This document shows, piece after piece, positions 33,950 through 46,704 of a DNA stretch of 64,000 nucleotides (positions are counted from its first letter, which is position 1; the number at the start of each line of letters is the position of its first letter). A program made the translations under genes and the position numbers. The stretch is from Pampus argenteus (Eukaryota; Chordata; Actinopteri; Scombriformes; Stromateidae). The stretch lies in the NCBI GenBank assembly GCA_036937835.1, contig CM072869.1:24443001-24507000 (forward strand), written 5' to 3'. Under the pieces are notes generated by a model that saw only the letters and a list, made by a program, of their open reading frames with translations, made no database searches and was not told the DNA's origin.

Positions 33950-35653
33950 TTGTTGATGGCAAACATGGTTTTCATTGAAAATATTGCTCCTTGTTTAAGA
34001 AAAACTGTAGTTGTCAGTTTTGGCCTGAGAGAAAGCTATTTTTACAAATGTTACAGTAAAAGCTGCAGGAAGCTCTCAGAATTGAGTTTTTTGGTCCTAA
34101 TCATTAGAAATCAGTTACTTGTTGATGGCAAACATGGTTTTGATTGAAAATATTGCTCCTTGTTTAAGAAAAACTGTAGTTGTCAGTTTTGGCTTGAGAG
34201 AAAGCTATTTTTACAAATGTTACAGTAAAAGCTGCAGGAAGCTCTCAGAAGTGAGTTTTTTGGTCCTAATCATTAGAAATCAGTTACTTGTTGATGGCAA
34301 ACATGGTTTTGATTGAAAATATTGCTCCTTGTTTAAGAAAAACTGTAGTTGTCAGTTTTGGCCTGAGAGAAAGCTATTTTTACAAATGTTACAGTAAAAG
34401 CTGCAGGAAGCTCTCAGAAGTGAGTTTTTTGGTCCTAATCATTAGAAATCAGTTACTTGTTGATGGCAAACATGGTTTTGATTGAAAATATTGCTCCTTG
34501 TTTAAGAAAAACTGTAGTTGTCAGTTTTGGCCTTCTCTCGCTGAGAGAAAGCTATTTTTAAAATGTTACAGTAAAAGCTGCAGGAAGCTCTCAGAAGTGA
34601 GTTTTTTGGTCCTAATCATTAGAAATCATTTACTTGTTGATGGCAAACATGGTTTTGATTGAAAATATTGCTCCTTGTTTAAGAAAAACTGTAGTTGTCA
34701 GTTTTGGCCTGAGAGAAAGCTATTTTTAAAATGTTACAGTAAAAGCTGCAGGAAGCTCTCAGAAGTGAGTTTTTTGGTCCTAATCATTAGAAATCAGTTA
34801 CTTGTTGATGGCAAACATGGTTTTCATTGAAAATATTGCTCCTTGTTTAAGAAAAACTGTAGTTGTCAGTTTTGGCCTGAGAGAAAGCTATTTTTACAAA
34901 TGTTACAGTAAAAGCTGCAGGAAGCTCTCAGAATTGAGTTTTTTGGTCCTAATCATTAGAAATCAGTTACTTGTTGATGGCAAACATGGTTTTGATTGAA
35001 AATATTGCTCCTTGTTTAAGAAAAACTGTAGTTGTCAGTTTTGGCCTTCTCTCGCTGAGAGAAAGCTATTTTTAAAATGTTACAGTAAAAGCTGCAGGAA
35101 GCTCTCAGAAGTGAGTTTTTCGGTCCTAATCATTAGAAATCAGTTACTTGTTGATGGCAAACATGGTTTTGATTGAAAATATTGCTCCTTGTTTAAGAAA
35201 AACTGTAGTTGTCAGTTTTGGCCTGAGAGAAAGCTATTTTTTACAAATGTTACAGTAAAAGCTGCAGGAAGCTCTCAGAAGTGAGTTTTTTGGTCCTAAT
35301 CATTAGAAATCAGTTACTTGTTGATGGCAAACATGGTTTTGATTGAAAATATTGTTCCTTGTTTAAGAAAAACTGTAGTTGTCAGTTTTGGCCTTCTCTC
35401 GCTGAGAGAAAGCTATTTTTAAAATGTTACAGTAAAAGCTGCAGGAAGCTCTCAGAAGTGAGTTTTTTGGTCCTAATCATTAGAAATCAGTTACTTGTTG
35501 ATGGCAAACATGGTTTTGATTGAAAATATTGCTCCTTGTTTAAGAAAAACTGTAGTTGTCAGTTTTGGCCTGAGAGAAAGCTATTTTTACAAATGTTACA
35601 GTAAAAGCTGCAGGAAGCTCTCAGAAGTGAGTTTTTTGGTCCTAATCATTAGA
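33950..35653 (+). repeat. Two partly matching 852-bp HOR units (5 monomers)
   Basis: Three markers repeat at 851-852 bp: the 'tttcattg' monomer (33950/34802), the 'aatcatttac' variant just upstream (33777/34628) and the 'aattgag' variant. The unit sum fits 168+169x3+177. The second copy diverges after about 35.0 kb. Confidence 0.7.
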
Positions 35654-36302
35654 AATCAGTTACTTGTTGATGGCAAACATGGTTTTGATTGAAAATATTG
35701 CTCCTTGTTTAAGAAAAACTGTAGTTGTCAGTTTTGGCCTTCTCTTGCTGAGAGAAAACAATTTTTAAAATGGTACAGTAAAAGCTGCAGGAAGCTCTCA
35801 GAAGTGAGTTTTTTGGTCCTAATCATTAGAAATCAGTTACTTGTTGATGGCAAACATGGTTTTGATTGAAAATATTGCTCCTTGTTTAAGAAAAACTGTA
35901 GTTGTCAGTTTTGGCTTGAGAGAAAGCTATTTTTAAAATGTTACAGTAAAAGCTGCAGGAAGCTCTCAGAAGTGAGTTTTTTGGTCCTAATCATTAGAAA
36001 TCAGTTACTTGTTGATGGCAAACATGGTTTTGATTGAAAATATTGCTCCTTGTTTAAGAAAAACTGTAGTTGTCAGTTTTGGCCTGAGAGAAAGCTATAT
36101 TTACAAATGTTACAGTAAAAGCTGCAGGAAGCTCTCAGAAGTGAGTTTTTTTGCTCCTAATCATTAGAAATCAGTTACTTGTTGATGGCAAACATGGTTT
36201 TGATTGAAAATATTGCTCCTTGTTTAAGAAAAACTGTAGTTGTCAGTTTTGGCCTTCTCTCGCTGAGAGAAAGCTATTTTTAAAATGTTACAGTAAAAGC
36301 TG

Positions 36303-36700
36303 CAGGAAGCTCTCAGAAGTGAGTTTTTTGGTCCTAATCATTAGAAATCAGTTACTTGTTGATGGCAAACATGGTTTTGATTGAAAATATTGCTCCTTGT
36401 TTAAGAAAAACTGTAGTTGTCAGTTTTGGCTTGAGAGAAAGCTATTTTTACAAATGTTACAGTAAAAGCTCCAGGAAGCTCTCAGAAGTGAGTTTTTTGG
36501 TCCTAATCATTAGAAATCAGTTACTTGTTGATGGCAAACATGGTTTTGATTGAAAATATTGCTCCTTGTTTAAGAAAAACTGTAGTTGTTAGTTTTGGCC
36601 TTCTCTCGCTGAGAGAAAGCTATTTTTAAAATGTTACAGTAAAAGCTGCAGGAAGCTCTCAGAAGTGATTTTTTTGGTCCTAATCATTAGAAATCAGTTA
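36303..36700 (+). repeat. Block shared with 54.14-54.54 kb (offset 17835)
   Basis: This block carries two private changes seen elsewhere only at +17835: 'aagctccagg', which destroys the PstI site (near 36469 and 54304), and 'gtgatttttttgg' (near 36665 and 54500). The following 37.4-37.5 kb also shares 'gtttatgaaaaac' and 'aaaggctgc' with 56.1-56.2 kb at offset 18704. Confidence 0.75.
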
Positions 36701-38449
36701 CTTGTTGATGGCAAACATGGTTTTGATTGAAAATATTGCTCCTTGTTTAAGAAAAACTGTAGTTGTCAGTTTTGGCCTGAGAGAAAGCTATTTTTACAAA
36801 TGTTAAAGTAAAAGCTGCAGGAAGCTCTCAGAAGTGAGTTTTTTGGTCCTTATCATTAGAAATCAGTTACTTGTTGATGGCAAACATGGTTTTGATTGAA
36901 AATATTGCTCCTTGTTTAAGAAAAACTGTAGTTGTCAGTTTTGGCCTTCTCTCGCTGAGAGAAAGCTATTTTTAAAATGTTACAGTAAAAGCTGCAGGAA
37001 GCTCTCAGAAGTGAGTCTTTCGGTCCTAATCATTAGAAATCAGTTACTTGTTGATGGCAAACATGGTTTTGATTGAAAATATTGCTCCTTGTTTAAGAAA
37101 AACTGTAGTTGTCAGTTTTGGCCTGAGAGAAAGCTATTTTTTACAAATGTTACAGTAAAAGCTGCAGGAAGCTCTCAGAAGTGAGTTTTTTGGTCCTAAT
37201 CATTAGAAATCAGTTACTTGTTGATGGCAAACATGGTTTTGATTGAAAATATTGCTCCTTGTTTAAGAAAAACTGTAGTTGTCAGTTTTGGCCTTCTCTC
37301 GCTGAGAGAAAGCTATTTTTAAAATGTTACAGTAAAAGCTGCAGGAAGCTCTCAGAAGTGAGTTTTTTTGGTCCTAATCATTAGAAATCAGTTACTTGTT
37401 GATGGCAAACATGGTTTTGATTGAAAATATTGCTCCTTGTTTATGAAAAACTGTAGTTGTCAGTTTTGGCCTGAGAGAAAGCTATTTTTACAAATGTTAA
37501 AGTAAAGGCTGCAGGAAGCTCTCAGAAGTGAGTTTTTTGGTCCTAATCATTAGAAATCAGTTACTTGTTGATGGCAAACATGGTTTTGATTGAAAATATT
37601 GCTCCTTGTTTAAGAAAAACTGTAGTTGTCAGTTTTGGCCTTCTCTCGCTGAGAGAAAGCGATTTTTAAAATGTTACAGTAAAAGCTGCAGGAAGCTCTC
37701 AGAAGTGAGTTTTTCGGTCCTAATCATTAGAAATCAGTTACTTGTTGATGGCAAACATGGTTTTGATTGAAAATATTGCTCCTTGTTTAAGAAAAACTGT
37801 AGTTGTCAGTTTTGGCCTTCTCTCGCTGAGAGAAAGCTATTTTTAAAATGTTACAGTAAAAGCTGCAGGAAGCTCTCAGAAGTGAGTTTTTTGGTCCTAA
37901 TCATTAGAAATCAGTTACTTGTTGATGGCAAACATGGTTTTGATTGAAAATATTGCTCCTTGTTTAAGAAAAACTGTAGTTGTCAGTTTTGGCCTGAGAG
38001 AAAGCTATTTTTACAAATGTTAAAGTAAAAGCTGCAGGAAGCTCTCAGAAGTGAGTTTTTTGGTCCTAATCATTAGAAATCAGTTACTTGTTGATGGCAA
38101 ACATGGTTTTGATTGAAAATATTGCTCCTTGTTTAAGAAAAACTGTAGTTGTCAGTTTTGGCCTGAGAGAAAGCTATTTTTACAAATGTTACAGTAAAAG
38201 CTGCAGGAAGCTCTCAGAAGTGAGTTTTTTGGTCCTGATCATTAGAAATCAGTTACTTGTTGATGGCAAACATGGTTTTGATTGAAAATATTGCTCCTTG
38301 TTTAAGAAAAACTGTAGTTGTCTGTTTTGGCCTTCTCTCGCTGAGAGAAAACTATTTTTAAAATGGTACAGTAAAAGCTGCAGGAAGCTCTCAGAAGTGA
38401 GTTTTTTGGTCCTAATCATTAGAAATCAGTTACTTGTTGATGGCAAACA

Positions 38450-40511
38450 TGGTTTTGATTGAAAATATTGCTCCTTGTTTAAGAAAAACTGTAGTTGTCA
38501 GTTTTGGCGTGAGAGAAAGCTATTTTTACAAATGTTAAAGTAAAAGCTGCAGGAAGCTCTCAGAAGTGAGTTTTTTGGTCCTAATCATTAGAAATCAGTT
38601 ACTTGTTGATGGCAAACATGGTTTTGATTGAAAATATTGCTCCTTGTTTAAGAAAAACTGTAGTTGTCTGTTTTGGCCTGAGAGAAAGCTATATTTACAA
38701 ATGTTACAGTAAAAGCTGCAGGAAGCTCTCAGAAGTGAGTTTTTTGGTCCTGATCATTAGAAATCAGTTACTTGTTGATGGCAAACATGGTTTTGATTGA
38801 AAATATTGCTCCTTGTTTAAGAAAAACTGTAGTTGTCAGTTTTGGCCTGAGAGAAAGCTATTTTTACAAATGTTACAGTAAAAGCTGCAGGAAGCTCTCA
38901 GAAGTGAGTTTTTTGGTCCTAATCATTAGAAATCAGTTACTTGTTGATGGCAAACATGGTTTTGATTGAAAATATTGCTCCTTGTTTAAGAAAAACTGTA
39001 GTTGTCAGTTTTGGCCTTCTCTCGCTGAGAGAAAGCTATTTTTAAAATGTTACAGTAAAAGCTGCAGGAAGCTCTCAGAAGTGAGTCTTTCGGTCCTAAT
39101 CATTAGAAATCAGTTACTTGTTGATGGCAAACATGGTTTTGATTGAAAATATTGCTCCTTGTTTAAGAAAAACTGTAGTTGTCAGTTTTGGCCTGAGAGA
39201 AAGCTATTTTTTACAAATGTTACAGTAAAAGCTGCAGGAAGCTCTCAGAAGTGAGTTTTGTGGTCCTAATCATTAGAAATCAGTTACTTGTTGATGGCAA
39301 ACATGGTTTTGATTGAAAATATTGCTCCTTGTTTAAGAAAAACTGTAGTTGTCAGTTTTGGCCTTCTCTCGCTGAGAGAAAGCTATTTTTAAAATGTTAC
39401 AGTAAAAGCTGCAGGAAGCTCTCAGAAGTGAGTTTTTTGGTCCTAATCATTAGAAATCAGTTACTTGTTGATGGCAAACATGGTTTTGATTGAAAATATT
39501 GCTCCTTGTTTAAGAAAAACTGTAGTTGTCAGTTTTGGCGTGAGAGAAAGCTATTTTTACAAATGTTAAAGTAAAAGCTGCAGGAAGCTCTCAGAAGTGA
39601 GTTTTTTGGTCCTAATCATTAGAAATCAGTTACTTGTTGATGGCAAACATGGTTTTGATTGAAAATATTGCTCCTTGTTTAAGAAAAACTGTAGTTGTCT
39701 GTTTTGGCCTGAGAGAAAGCTATATTTACAAATGTTACAGTAAAAGCTGCAGGAAGCTCTCAGAAGTGAGTTTTTTGGTCCTGATCATTAGAAATCAGTT
39801 ACTTGTTGATGGCAAACATGGTTTTGATTGAAAATATTGCTCCTTGTTTAAGAAAAACTGTAGTTGTCAGTTTTGGCCTGAGAGAAAGCTATTTTTACAA
39901 ATGTTACAGTAAAAGCTGCAGGAAGCTCTCAGAAGTGAGTTTTTTGGTCCTAATCATTAGAAATCAGTTACTTGTTGATGGCAAACATGGTTTTGATTGA
40001 AAATATTGCTCCTTGTTTAAGAAAAACTGTAGTTGTCAGTTTTGGCCTTCTCTCGCTGAGAGAAAGCTATTTTTAAAATGTTACAGTAAAAGCTGCAGGA
40101 AGCTCTCAGAAGTGAGTCTTTCGGTCCTAATCATTAGAAATCAGTTACTTGTTGATGGCAAACATGGTTTTGATTGAAAATATTGCTCCTTGTTTAAGAA
40201 AAACTGTAGTTGTCAGTTTTGGCCTGAGAGAAAGCTATTTTTTACAAATGTTACAGTAAAAGCTGCAGGAAGCTCTCAGAAGTGAGTTTTGTGGTCCTAA
40301 TCATTAGAAATCAGTTACTTGTTGATGGCAAACATGGTTTTGATTGAAAATATTGCTCCTTGTTTAAGAAAAACTGTAGTTGTCAGTTTTGGCCTTCTCT
40401 CGCTGAGAGAAAGCTATTTTTAAAATGTTACAGTAAAAGCTGCAGGAAGCTCTCAGAAGTGAGTTTTTTGGTCCTAATCATTAGAAATCAGTTACTTGTT
40501 GATGGCAAACA
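38450..40511 (+). repeat. Two tandem 1031-bp HOR units (6 monomers)
   Basis: All markers recur at exactly 1031 bp: 'ggcgtgag', the 'gtctgttttggcc' monomer (38603/39634), the BclI variant, 'gtctttcgg' (39086/40117) and the rare 'gagttttgtgg' (39256/40287). The two units appear nearly identical by eye. Confidence 0.85.
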
Positions 40512-40999
40512 TGGTTTTGATTGAAAATATTGCTCCTTGTTTATGAAAAACTGTAGTTGTCAGTTTTGGCCTGAGAGAAAGCTATTTTTACAAATGTTAA
40601 AGTAAAAGCTGCAGGAAGCTCTCAGAAGTGAGTTTTTTGGTCCTAATCATTAGAAATCAGTTACTTGTTGATGGCAAACATGGTTTTGATTGAAAATATT
40701 GCTCCTTGTTTAAGAAAAACTGTAGTTGTCAGTTTTGGCCTTCTCTCGCTGAGAGAAAGCGATTTTTAAAATGTTACAGTAAAAGCTGCAGGAAGCTCTC
40801 AGAAGTGAGTTTTTCGGTCCTAATCATTAGAAATCAGTTACTTGTTGATGGCAAACATGGTTTTGATTGAAAATATTGCTCCTTGTTTAAGAAAAACTGT
40901 AGTTGTCAGTTTTGGCCTGAGAGAAAGCTATTTTTTACAAATGTTACAGTAAAAGCTGCAGGAAGCTCTCAGAAGTGAGTTTTTTGGTCCTAATCATTA

Positions 41000-43500
41000 G
41001 AAATCAGTTACTTGTTGATGGCAAACATGGTTTTGATTGAAAATATTGCTCCTTGTTTAAGAAAAACTGTAGTTGTCAGTTTTGGCCTTCTCTCGCTGAG
41101 AGAAAGCTATTTTTAAAATGTTACAGTAAAAGCTGCAGGAAGCTCTCAGACGTGAGTTTTTTGGTCCTAATCATTAGAAATCAGTTACTTGTTGATGGCA
41201 AACATGGTTTTGATTGAAAATATTGCTCCTTGTTTAAGAAAAACTGTAGTTGTCAGTTTTGGCCTGAGAGAAAGCTATTTTTTACAAATGTTACAGTAAA
41301 AGCTGCAGGAAGCTCTCAGAAGTGAGTTTTTTGGTCCTAATCATTAGAAATCAGTTACTTGTTGATGGCAAACATGGTTTTGATTGAAAATATTGCTCCT
41401 TGTTTAAGAAAAACTGTAGTTGTCAGTTTTGGCCTGAGAGAAAGCTATTTTTTACAAATGTTACAGTAAAAGCTGCAGGAAGCTCTCAGAAGTGAGTTTT
41501 TTGGTCCTAATCATTAGAAATCAGTTACTTGTTGATGGCAAACATGGTTTTGATTGAAAATATTGCTCCTTGTTTAAGAAAAACTGTAGTTGTCAGTTTT
41601 GGCCTTCTCTCGCTGAGAGAAAGCTATTTTTAAAATGTTACAGTAAAAGCTGCAGGAAGCTCTCAGACATGAGTTTTTTGGTCCTAATCATTAGAAATCA
41701 GTTACTTGTTGATGGCAAACATGGTTTTGATTGAAAATATTGCTCCTTGTTTAAGAAAAACTGTAGTTGTCAGTTTTGGCCTGAGAGAAAGCTATTTTTT
41801 TACAAATGTTACAGTAAAAGCTGCAGGAAGCTCTCAGAAGTGAGTTTTTTGGTCCTAATCATTAGAAATCAGTTACTTGTTGATGGCAAACATGGTTTTG
41901 ATTGAAAATATTGCTCCTTGTTTAAGAAAAACTGTAGTTGTCAGTTTTGGCCTGAGAGAAAGCTATTTTTTACAAATGTTACAGTAAAAGCTGCAGGAAG
42001 CTCTCAGAAGTGAGTTTTTTGGTCCTAATCATTAGAAATCAGTTACTTGTTGATGGCAAACATGGTTTTGATTGAAAATATTGCTCCTTGTTTAAGAAAA
42101 ACTGTAGTTGTCAGTTTTGGCCTTCTCTCGCTGAGAGAAAGCTATTTTTAAAATGTTACAGTAAAAGCTGCAGGAAGCTCTCAGAAGTGAGTTTTTTGGT
42201 CCTAATCATTAGAAATCAGTTACTTGTTGATGGCAAACATGGTTTTGATTGAAAATATTGCTCCTTGTTTAAGAAAAACTGTAGTTGTCAGTTTTGGCCT
42301 TCTCTTGCTGAGAGAAAACTATTTTTAAAATGGTACAGTAAAAGCTGCAGGAAGCTCTCAGAAGTGAGTTTTTTGGTCCTAATCATTAGAAATCAGTTAC
42401 TTGTTGATGGCAAACATGGTTTTGATTGAAAATATTGCTCCTTGTTTAAGAAAAACTGTAGTTGTCTGTTTTGGTCTGAGAGAAAGCTATATTTACAAAT
42501 GTTACAGTAAAAGCTGCAGGAAGCTCTCAGAAGTGAGTTTTTTGGTCCTGATCATTAGAAATCAGTTACTTGTTGATGGCAAACATGGTTTTGATTTAAA
42601 ATATTGCTCCTTGTTTAAGAAAAACTGTAGTTGTCAGTTTTGGCCTGAGAGAAAGCTATTTTTTACAAATGTTACAGTAAAAGCTGCAGGAAGCTCTCAG
42701 AAGTGAGTTTTTTGGTCCTAATCATTAGAAATCAGTTACTTGTTGATGGCAAACATGGTTTTGATTGAAAATATTGCTCCTTGTTTAAGAAAAACTGTAG
42801 TTGTCAGTTTTGGCCTTCTCTCGCTGAGAGAAAGCTATTTTTAAAATGTTACAGTAAAAGCTGCAGGAAGCTCTCAGACATGAGTTTTTTGGTCCTAATC
42901 ATTAGAAATCAGTTACTTGTTGATGGCAAACATGGTTTTGATTGAAAATATTGCTCCTTGTTTAAGAAAAACTGTAGTTGTCAGTTTTGGCCTGAGAGAA
43001 AGCTATTTTTTACAAATGTTACAGTAAAAGCTGCAGGAAGCTCTCAGAAGTGAGTTTTTTGGTCCTAATCATTAGAAATCAGTTACTTGTTGATGGCAAA
43101 CATGGTTTTGATTGAAAATATTGCTCCTTGTTTAAGAAAAACTGTAGTTGTCAGTTTTGGCCTGAGAGAAAGCTATTTTTTACAAATGTTACAGTAAAAG
43201 CTGCAGGAAGCTCTCAGAAGTGAGTTTTTTGGTCCTAATCATTAGAAATCAGTTACTTGTTGATGGCAAACATGGTTTTGATTGAAAATATTGCTCCTTG
43301 TTTAAGAAAAACTGTAGTTGTCAGTTTTGGCCTTCTCTCGCTGAGAGAAAGCTATTTTTAAAATGTTACAGTAAAAGCTGCAGGAAGCTCTCAGACGTGA
43401 GTTTTTTGGTCCTAATCATTAGAAATCAGTTACTTGTTGATGGCAAACATGGTTTTGATTGAAAATATTGCTCCTTGTTTAAGAAAAACTGTAGTTGTCA
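41000..43500 (+). repeat. 517-bp trimer HOR region
   Basis: The region is dominated by the order 170+170+177 bp. A marker change after 'tctcaga' appears as 'cgtgag' at 41151 and 43396 and as 'catgag' at 41668 and 42879. Adjacent occurrences are 517 bp apart. A 'gtctgttttgg' block (42401-42700) is inserted between two sets. This region is rich in six-T monomers, so the 65-codon frame is rarely open. Confidence 0.75.
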
Positions 43501-46500
43501 GTTTTGGCCTGAGAGAAAGCTATTTTTTACAAATGTTACAGTAAAAGCTGCAGGAAGCTCTCAGAAGTGAGTTTTTTGGTCCTAATCATTAGAAATCAGT
43601 TACTTGTTGATGGCAAACATGGTTTTGATTGAAAATATTGCTCCTTGTTTAAGAAAAACTGTAGTTGTCAGTTTTGGCCTTCTCTCGCTGAGAGAAAGCT
43701 ATTTTTAAAATGTTACAGTAAAAGCTGCAGGAAGCTCTCAGAAGTGAGTTTTTTGGTCCTAATCATTAGAAATCAGTTACTTGTTGATGGCAAACATGGT
43801 TTTGATTGAAAATATTGCTCCTTGTTTAAGAAAAACTGTAGTTGTCAGTTTTGGCCTGAGAGAAAGCTATTTTTACAAATGTTAAAGTAAAAGCTGCAGG
43901 AAGCTCTCAGAAGTGAGTTTTTTGGTCCTAATCATTAGAAATCAGTTACTTGTTGATGGCAAACATGGTTTTGATTGAAAATATTGCTCCTTGTTTAAGA
44001 AAAACTGTAGTTGTCAGTTTTGGCCTTCTCTCGCTGAGAGAAAGCTATTTTTAAAATGTTACAGTAAAAGCTGCAGGAAGCTCTCAGAAGTGAGTTTTTT
44101 GGTCCTAATCATTAGAAATCAGTTACTTGTTGATGGCAAACATGGTTTTGATTGAAAATATTGCTCCTTGTTTAAGAAAAACTGTAGTTGTCAGTTTTGG
44201 CCTGAGAGAAAGCTATTTTTTACAAATGTTACAGTAAAAGCTGCAGGAAGCTCTCAGAAGTGAGTTTTTTGGTCCTAATCATTAGAAATCAGTTACTTGT
44301 TGATGGCAAACATGGTTTTGATTGAAAATATTGCTCCTTGTTTAAGAAAAACTGTAGTTGTCAGTTTTGGCCTTCTCTCGCTGAGAGAAAGCTATTTTTA
44401 AAATGTTACAGTAAAAGCTGCAGGAAGCTCTCAGAAGTGAGTTTTTTGGTCCTAATCATTAGAAATCAGTTACTTGTTGATGGCAAACATGGTTTTGATT
44501 GAAAATATTGCTCCTTGTTTAAGAAAAACTGTAGTTGTCAGTTTTGGCCTTCTCTTGCTGAGAGAAAACTATTTTTAAAATGGTACAGTAAAAGCTGCAG
44601 GAAGCTCTCAGAAGTGAGTTTTTTGGTCCTAATCATTAGAAATCAGTTACTTGTTGATGGCAAACATGGTTTTGATTGAAAATATTGCTCCTTGTTTAAG
44701 AAAAACTGTAGTTGTCTGTTTTGGTCTGAGAGAAAGCTATATTTACAAATGTTACAGTAAAAGCTGCAGGAAGCTCTCAGAAGTGAGTTTTTTGGTCCTG
44801 ATCATTAGAAATCAGTTACTTGTTGATGGCAAACATGGTTTTGATTTAAAATATTGCTCCTTGTTTAAGAAAAACTGTAGTTGTCAGTTTTGGCCTGAGA
44901 GAAAGCTATTTTTACAAATGTTACAGTAAAAGCTGCAGGAAGCTCTCAGAAGTGAGTTTTTTGTTCCTAATCATTAGAAATCAGTTACTTGTTGATGGCA
45001 AACATGGTTTTCATTGAAAATATTGCTCCTTGTTTAAGAAAAACTGTAGTTGTCAGTTTTGGCCTGAGAGAAAGCTATTTTTACAAATGTTACAGTAAAA
45101 GCTGCAGGAAGCTCTCAGAAGTGAGTTTTTTGGTCCTAATCATTAGAAATCAGTTACTTGTTGATGGCAAACATGGTTTTGATTGAAAATATTGCTCCTT
45201 GTTTAAGAAAAACTGTAGTTGTCAGTTTTGGCTTGAGAGAAAGCTATTTTTACAAATGTTACAGTAAAAGCTGCAGGAAGCTCTCAGAAGTGAGTTTTTT
45301 GCTCCTTATCATTAGAAATCAGTTACTTGTTGATGGCAAACATGGTTTTGATTGAAAATATTGCTCCTTGTTTAAGAAAAACTGTAGTTGTCAGTTTTGG
45401 CCTTCTCTCGCTGAGAGAAAGCTATTTTTAAAATGTTACAGTAAAAGCTGCAGGAAGCTCTCAGAAGTGAGTTTTTTGGTCCTAATCATTAGAAATCAGT
45501 TACTTGTTGATGGCAAACATGGTTTTGATTGAAAATATTGCTCCTTGTTTAAGAAAAACTGTAGTTGTCAGTTTTGGCCTGAGAGAAAGCTATATTTACA
45601 AATGTTACAGTAAAAGCTGCAGGAAGCTCTCAGAAGTGAGTTTTTTGCTCCTAATCTTTAGAAATCAGTTACTTGTTGATGGCAAACATGGTTTTGATTG
45701 AAAATATTGCTCCTTGTTTAAGAAAAACTGTAGTTGTCAGTTTTGGCCTTCTCTCGCTGAGAGAAAGCTATTTTTAAAATGTTACAGTAAAAGCTGCAGG
45801 AAGCTCTCAGAAGTGAGTTTTTTGGTCCTAATCATTAGAAATCAGTTACTTGTTGATGGCAGACATGGTTTTGATTGAAAATATTGCTCCTTGTTTAAGA
45901 AAAACTGTAGTTGTCAGTTTTGGCCTTCTCTCGCTGAGAGAAAGCTATTTTTAAAATGTTACAGTAAAAGCTGCAGGAAGCTCTCAGAAGTGAGTCTTTC
46001 GGTCCTAATCATTAGAAATCAGTTACTTGTTGATGGCAAACATGGTTTTGATTGAAAATATTGCTCCTTGTTTAAGAAAAACTGTAGTTGTCAGTTTTGG
46101 CCTGAGAGAAAGCTATTTTTACAAATGTTACAGTAAAAGCTGCAGGAAGCTCTCAGAAGTGAGTTTTTTGGTCCTAATCATTAGAAATCAGTTACTTGTT
46201 GATGGCAAACATGGTTTTGATTGAAAATATTGCTCCTTGTTTAAGAAAAACTGTAGTTGTCAGTTTTGGCCTGAGAGAAAGCTATTTTTTTACAAATGTT
46301 ACAGTAAAAGCTGCAGGAAGCTCTCAGAAGTGAGTTTTTTGGTCCTAATCATTAGAAATCAGTTACTTGTTGATGGCAAACATGGTTTTGATTGAAAATA
46401 TTGCTCCTTGTTTAAGAAAAACTGTAGTTGTCAGTTTTGGCCTGAGAGAAAGCTATTTTTTACAAATGTTACAGTAAAAGCTGCAGGAAGCTCTCAGAAG

Positions 46501-46704
46501 TGAGTTTTTTGGTCCTAATCATTAGAAATCAGTTACTTGTTGATGGCAAACATGGTTTTGATTGAAAATATTGCTCCTTGTTTAAGAAAAACTGTAGCTG
46601 TCAGTTTTGGCCTGAGAGAAAGCTATTTTTAAAATGTTACAGTAAAAGCTGCAGGAAGCTCTCAGAAGTGAGTTTTTTGGTCCTAATCATTAGAAATCAG
46701 TTAC

